A stretch of 11,709 nucleotides of DNA from Euperipatoides rowelli (lineage: Eukaryota; Onychophora; Udeonychophora; Euonychophora; Peripatopsidae), in assembly GCA_003024985.2 (NCBI GenBank), contig PXIH01S0008106.1, one strand, 5' to 3'. The translations under genes and the position numbers were made by a program. This document shows positions 8,227 through 11,709 of this stretch, piece after piece; position 1 is the first letter of the stretch; each line of letters starts with the position of its first letter. The notes beneath the pieces were generated by a model. The model ran no database searches. It was not told the origin of the DNA and saw only the letters and a list, made by a program, of their open reading frames with translations.

Positions 8227-8901
8227 GTAAGGTTTTAAATACACTATGCAAATCCTTTTAATTATGAGACTCAGATTTGTAGAAAAATAGTTTTTTAAGG
8301 ATTTTTTTTATCAAGTTTTGCCGTCTGATATACGAACTCATTGTTGTGAAAGCGTCAGTCCTCGAGATGTCAAAATTCCGGTCCGTAATAGCTAACTGGT
8401 TACCATAGATAATCATTTGCAAATTTTGCGAAACATACATTTAATTTTTCTTAATAGTAAATGAAAGCATGCAAGACAATTAGTTTTGCATCAAATTTGA
8501 GGGGTCTTGCAGCTCGAGCTCTTGATTTTATCCATGCAATTTTCTTTTGTAGCATACTTACTCGGGGAGCTGCTCGTAACGTTTGCGTATTGCTGGATGT
8601 TGTGTCGTCTTGGGCCTTCTGCAAGTTCACTATTATATATTAGCCGAGCTCTCCTAATGTGTGTTTAATGCGTAGTTGAAATTTTATTTAACTTGAATAT
8701 TTATATTTTATTGTTAAAATATTGTATATTAAAAAAATAATGCATCATCACGATTATTGCGATTATGCTAATTTATATGTTACTACATGATTACGATGAA
8801 CCCAGTGAACAGGTTAGGGTTCGAAGTTGTAATATTATATTACGTTTATTGCATAAACAAAGGATGAAGATTGAGTAATTTATATTTTTTGTCTTTTTCA
8901 G
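8227..8901 (+). other. cic: Candidate capicua 5' UTR intron
   Basis: It begins GTAAGG and ends with a pyrimidine-rich tract and CAG (TTTTTTGTCTTTTTCAG, ending at 8901), the best + strand acceptor upstream of the coding start. Open frames within it (8461-8643 on +, 8258-8440 on -) are probably not + strand genes. A perfect AGCTCGAGCT palindrome lies at about 8511-8520. If the first-exon model is wrong, the acceptor may still be used by another upstream exon such as 6318-6387. Confidence 0.4.
8562..8618 (-). other. Candidate minus-strand exon upstream of the 7672-7791 coding block
   Basis: On the - strand this segment ends CCCCGA/GTAAGTATG, a near-perfect donor (GT at 8561-8560). Upstream AG (8620-8619) could be an acceptor, though the tract before it is poor in pyrimidines. 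One frame is open throughout and reads KAQDDTTSSNTQTLRAAPR (19 codons, phase 0 at the donor), so it joins in frame to the exon starting at 7791. Alternatively it is untranslated: TATATAATA on this strand (8639-8631) sits about 30 bp before a possible start site near 8608, the segment has no ATG, and the first ATG would then be that of the 38-codon frame. Both readings link it to the same small gene. Confidence 0.3.
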
Positions 8902-9071
8902 CCGCAAAATTGGTGCATCAGGTTTTAAACATCGGGATGTTTATTTATTGGTGTGCAAGTTGAAATTCTAAATTAAACCCTCCAAAGATGGCGTTTGTTC
9001 ACTATGTGAATAGTAAAATAATAGGATGATCAATCTGACGTAAACTATTGATAATTAACAATCAGTAATCA
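8902..9071 (+). other. cic: Capicua 5' UTR (exon 2 leader) with two upstream ORFs
   Basis: The leader lies between the acceptor at 8901 and the main start. It holds ATGs at 8937 (8 codons then TGA 8961-8963) and 8988 (13 codons, MAFVHYVNSKIIG, then TGA 9027-9029), both in the frame of the main ORF. The second has a better initiation context (A at -3, G at +4; AAAGATGGCG) than the main start. In-frame stops, the last being TAA at 9066-9068, separate the leader from the coding sequence and show that the protein cannot begin upstream without splicing. Confidence 0.6.
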
Positions 9072-11601
9072 ATGATCATGAATCGAAAGAATGAAAGTAA
9101 AATGAAAAAAGGATCGTTTATGAATATAAATAATAGCACTAAATTTGGTTGTTCTGGAAGTCCACTCAAATTAAAATCAAAAAGAAAGGCAAATAATTTG
9201 GCTCTTCTTGGGAGCACTCCTTCACTTTTAAAGACGGAAGGGGAGCATACGTTAATGTTCATGGAAATCGGTAATAAAAAGTCTTTTAACACCGAAAAGT
9301 TGTTCAAAGAAACTGAAGGAAAGATTAAAACTATAAAATCGAAAATAAAAAAGAAAAAAGACTTAAATCATTTTTTAGAAGGTGAAGACCATAAATTCGA
9401 TTCATTACCGAGTACCAGCAGCCCTCATCAAATGAAAGGATCAATTTTTAATATGCTGCCAATAGAGGACTCAGGAATTGAAAAAACTCCTACTCCAGAA
9501 GCTAAAAAAAAGAATGGTCGTTCGAACACAAAGAGAAAAAAAGACTCTTGTTCCCCTCCTTCATTATCTGTTCACTCAAATGAAAATCATTTAGATAAAT
9601 TATTAGAAATTAACCTTATGGAATGGAAAGGACATAGAGTTTTAGCTAGGAAAAATAATGCCTTTTATCCTGGTGTTATAAAAAATGTGAAAAAAAATAA
9701 AGATTTAGGAATTCTATTTGATGGTGAGCGAAGCTTGACTTATTTCACCGATGTCATTAGTCAGCTAAGGCAAGACATTATTAGTGATCATAGTCCTTCC
9801 CAAGAACAGGTGACATTAAGGAAATGTGTTTGTGCTCGTTTAAGTCAAGATGACAGTATGTTTGTGGAAGGTATAGTTATTGAAATACAAAACCGGCCTT
9901 TATTTTATAATGTTTTGTTAGAGAACAAAAGCCAGGGAGAAAAAACAAAATTGGTTTCTAGAGCCAATGTCCGTCTTCTGCAGCCCCCTTGGTATGAAGA
10001 ACTATCTCAGGAAGAAAGTTTAACCTTAGAAGGCATTAGAATGCTACCAAAACCACAAGAATTTATTATTTGTGAACCTTCAATTTCTAGTCCACTTGAC
10101 AGCAGAAATGGTGATGATCATGAGTCCTCTGAAGAGGAATTAAAAGAAGGTGATTATACATTTGAATCTGAGGGCACTAGTACTCCTCCTTCTGGAAGCA
10201 TCACCCCAGCATCACGAAGCTGCCTAAAGGAGCGAAAGCAATCTAATAAACGTAGAGAAGCTGTTCAAAGTCGAGGAAGCAATGTTTCTTCGGATCGAGC
10301 TAGCACACCTGCAAAATCTCCACTTTCAACCCCTAATAAATATAAAAAGGGAGATGTTGTATCAACACCTAGTGGAATTAGAAAAAAATTTAACGGAAAG
10401 CAATGGCGGCGATTGTGTTCCAAAGATGGTTGTACAAAAGAGTCTCAAAGACGCGGCTATTGCTCAAGGCATTTATCTTTAAAAGGTAAAAGTCTCCGAT
10501 CTACTTTAACTTTTCCAGGAAGGCGAAAAGGCACACTTAAAGAATCAGGATCAGGCAGGGAAATCGAATGGGAGGATACTTCCAGGGAAAGTGACACAAG
10601 TCCATTACATAGTGAACATGAAAGGAGGATTACTGGACGATTTGATATGGATGAAACTGAAGCTGCCAATATGCTAGTCAGTTTAGGAAATTCTCGATCT
10701 ACAACACCTGCATTTTCACCAAATCAAACTCCAGTTCCATTGTCACCCCGTTCTCTATCACAATCGCCTACCCCTTTAGGGGGCTATAGAGCAACTACAT
10801 TTACACCAATAGTGCATCCTCAGATGCAGCAACGAACTATAAATATGTCTTCTCCATCAAGGAGATGGAGTTCTAGCACACCTAAGTCTGATCGGTCGTC
10901 AATGGATCTAGTATCGCCTACTTCCCGACACAATATTGGCCAGACTTTTCAGACTGGATATGTTAATAAATCTGACTTCTTGAGAAATTCAGACTCTGGT
11001 GTGGAATCTTCTGTAAATACTCCCACATCAGTTGTTCATGCATTATCTCCTGCACAACTTATTTCTCAGCCTTCATTAATATCTACTAATACTATTCCTC
11101 AGAAATTGTTTGACGATATATCCCCTCTGAATATTAAAATGGAAACACTGCAAAAATTTATCACAACAAATGAAATCATCACACCAAATATTCTAAATCC
11201 TGATGGGCATACACAACAATTAGCCATTTTACAGCAAGCACTGGAAAGCCAAACTTCCATTCCTTCACATCATTCAACAACTTCTGCTAATATGATTACT
11301 GTGGAAGGACTTGATACACTATTTTATGCAGTACAACATTCTCAGAACTCAACTGCTTCAACTATAAGTGCACATTCCCAACATACTGATAATCAAATTG
11401 TTGTACCGCATACGTCCGCCCCAAATCAAAACGGGCAAACTCAGCCAAATCTTCCTGTTTCAACCACATCAACTGGAACTCCTGCTCAAAATGTACATCC
11501 AACTCCTGCTCAATTGTTACCTTTAATGCCTATTGGTATGGTTGCACCTGATGGGAANCCAGGTTCAGGAACTGATAATGACATTGGAAAACCAGGAGCT
11601 G
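9072..11601 (+). CDS. cic: Capicua, long isoform N-terminal exon (3' partial)
   Basis: This encodes the N-terminal part of Capicua-L, a nuclear HMG-box repressor of RTK/MAPK-responsive genes; the HMG box and C1 region must lie in later exons. The frame runs 843 codons plus one base to a phase-1 donor (G/GTAAGA). ATGs at 9072 and 9078 are candidates: the first follows an in-frame TAA, while the second has A at -3 and may be favoured. Residues about 84-97 and 145-159 are Lys/Arg-rich and NLS-like. Residues 184-311 form the Tudor-like DUF4819 region, with VLARKNNAFYPGVIKN and FDGERSLTYF followed by VTLRKCVCARL to PPWYEEL. Residues 348-368 are acidic. Residues 445-470 carry WRRLC...GYCSRHL with C449, C454, C464 and H467 spaced for zinc binding. 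RFDMDETEAANMLVSLGNSRS (523 on) is another Cic-like block. The rest is Ser/Thr-Pro- and Gln-rich and probably disordered. The n at 11558 makes residue 829 Lys or Asn. The C-x4-C-x9-C-x2-H motif also occurs in ZNF395/SLC2A4RG relatives, but the Tudor-like block favours Cic. Confidence 0.85.
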
Positions 11602-11709
11602 GTAAGATTTTTATTTATTTCAATATTTACTCGTACAATAAAGTTGGTTTTAGTCCAACATTATTTTATATTCAGATATTTTTTATGCTGTTAAAAATGC
11701 ACTGTATAT
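11602..11709 (+). other. cic: Start of the next capicua intron (partial)
   Basis: The segment begins with donor GTAAGA at 11602 and becomes T/A-rich at once, as an intron should. A possible acceptor (TTTTATATTCAG, AG at 11674-11675) would make a 74-bp intron and a next exon starting at 11676, reading DIFYAVKNALY; I doubt this because it matches nothing expected for Capicua. The coding frame also happens to stay open through the donor to the window end, so intron retention would not be stopped within the window. Confidence 0.6.

Noticed and set aside
8258-8440. 60-codon - strand open frame
   Set aside because: Its end is low-complexity Lys/Phe-rich sequence from A/T runs, it lacks recognised motifs, and CpG-containing promoter-like DNA can explain the open stretch. 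Left as possible but unsupported.
8461-8643. 60-codon + strand open frame with an ATG
   Set aside because: It is antisense to a - strand frame that is also open over almost the same bases and that carries a better donor. The translation (many Cys and hydrophobic residues) matches nothing I recognise and lies in the predicted capicua intron.
9062-9307. 81-codon - strand open frame
   Set aside because: It is antisense to the start of the capicua coding sequence, and its Phe/Leu-rich composition is the complement of Lys/Glu codons.
10282-10482. 66-codon + strand open frame in another phase
   Set aside because: It overlaps the zinc-motif part of capicua in a different phase, and the capicua frame is clearly the conserved one.
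10457-10669. 70-codon - strand open frame
   Set aside because: It is a shadow of the capicua exon on the other strand.
11676-11709. Next capicua exon after a 74-bp intron
   Set aside because: The acceptor is only moderate, and the 11 residues it would add do not resemble the expected Pro/Ser/Thr-rich continuation. Kept only as a possibility.

Overview
The window looks like nuclear DNA from an AT-rich arthropod genome, most likely an insect. The evidence is long AT-rich noncoding stretches, spliceosomal splice sites (GTAAGT-type donors, pyrimidine-tract/CAG acceptors), a decayed LTR-retrotransposon polymerase gene and a long exon of a metazoan transcription factor. A hemipteran is possible but is only a guess. 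Two single-base ambiguities (n at 6452 and 11558) mark it as draft assembly.

The one large gene is at the right end, on the + strand. Bases 9072-11601 form one uninterrupted frame of 843 codons that ends at a splice donor (GTAAGA at 11602). I identify it as the N-terminal, long-isoform-specific part of Capicua (Cic-L), the HMG-box repressor downstream of receptor tyrosine kinase/MAPK signalling. It holds a Tudor-like block (DUF4819 region, residues about 184-311), a C-x4-C-x9-C-x2-H zinc-type motif (residues 449-467) and long Ser/Thr-Pro-rich linkers. The HMG box and C-terminal C1 region are not in the window. A 5' UTR with two short upstream ORFs begins at a good acceptor (CAG ending at 8901). 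A candidate noncoding first exon (about 8127-8226) lies behind an initiator match, two CCAAT boxes and a CACGTG E-box.

Facing away from it on the - strand is a short coding-looking block (7672-7791, 38 aa from its ATG). It has a polyadenylation signal downstream, and its frame joins in phase 0 to a possible upstream exon at 8562-8618. If both models hold, two divergent genes have interlocked 5' ends in 7.7-8.9 kb. This is the most interesting part of the window that is not a standard gene.

The left end (1-591) is the 3' end of a Ty3/gypsy-like pol gene, broken by frameshifts and a stop. From 592 to about 7570 there is AT-rich intergenic or intronic DNA with no intact gene. It holds homopolymer and (AT)n tracts, an imperfect 53-bp-period repeat (2011-2097), a 14-bp tandem duplication (4687-4714), two hairpins (3081-3150), three copies of the palindrome TAGGCCTA within 1 kb, two candidate poly(A) sites and one small segment with strong splice signals on both sides (6318-6387). 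No rRNA, convincing tRNA, CRISPR array or bacterial-type operon is present.
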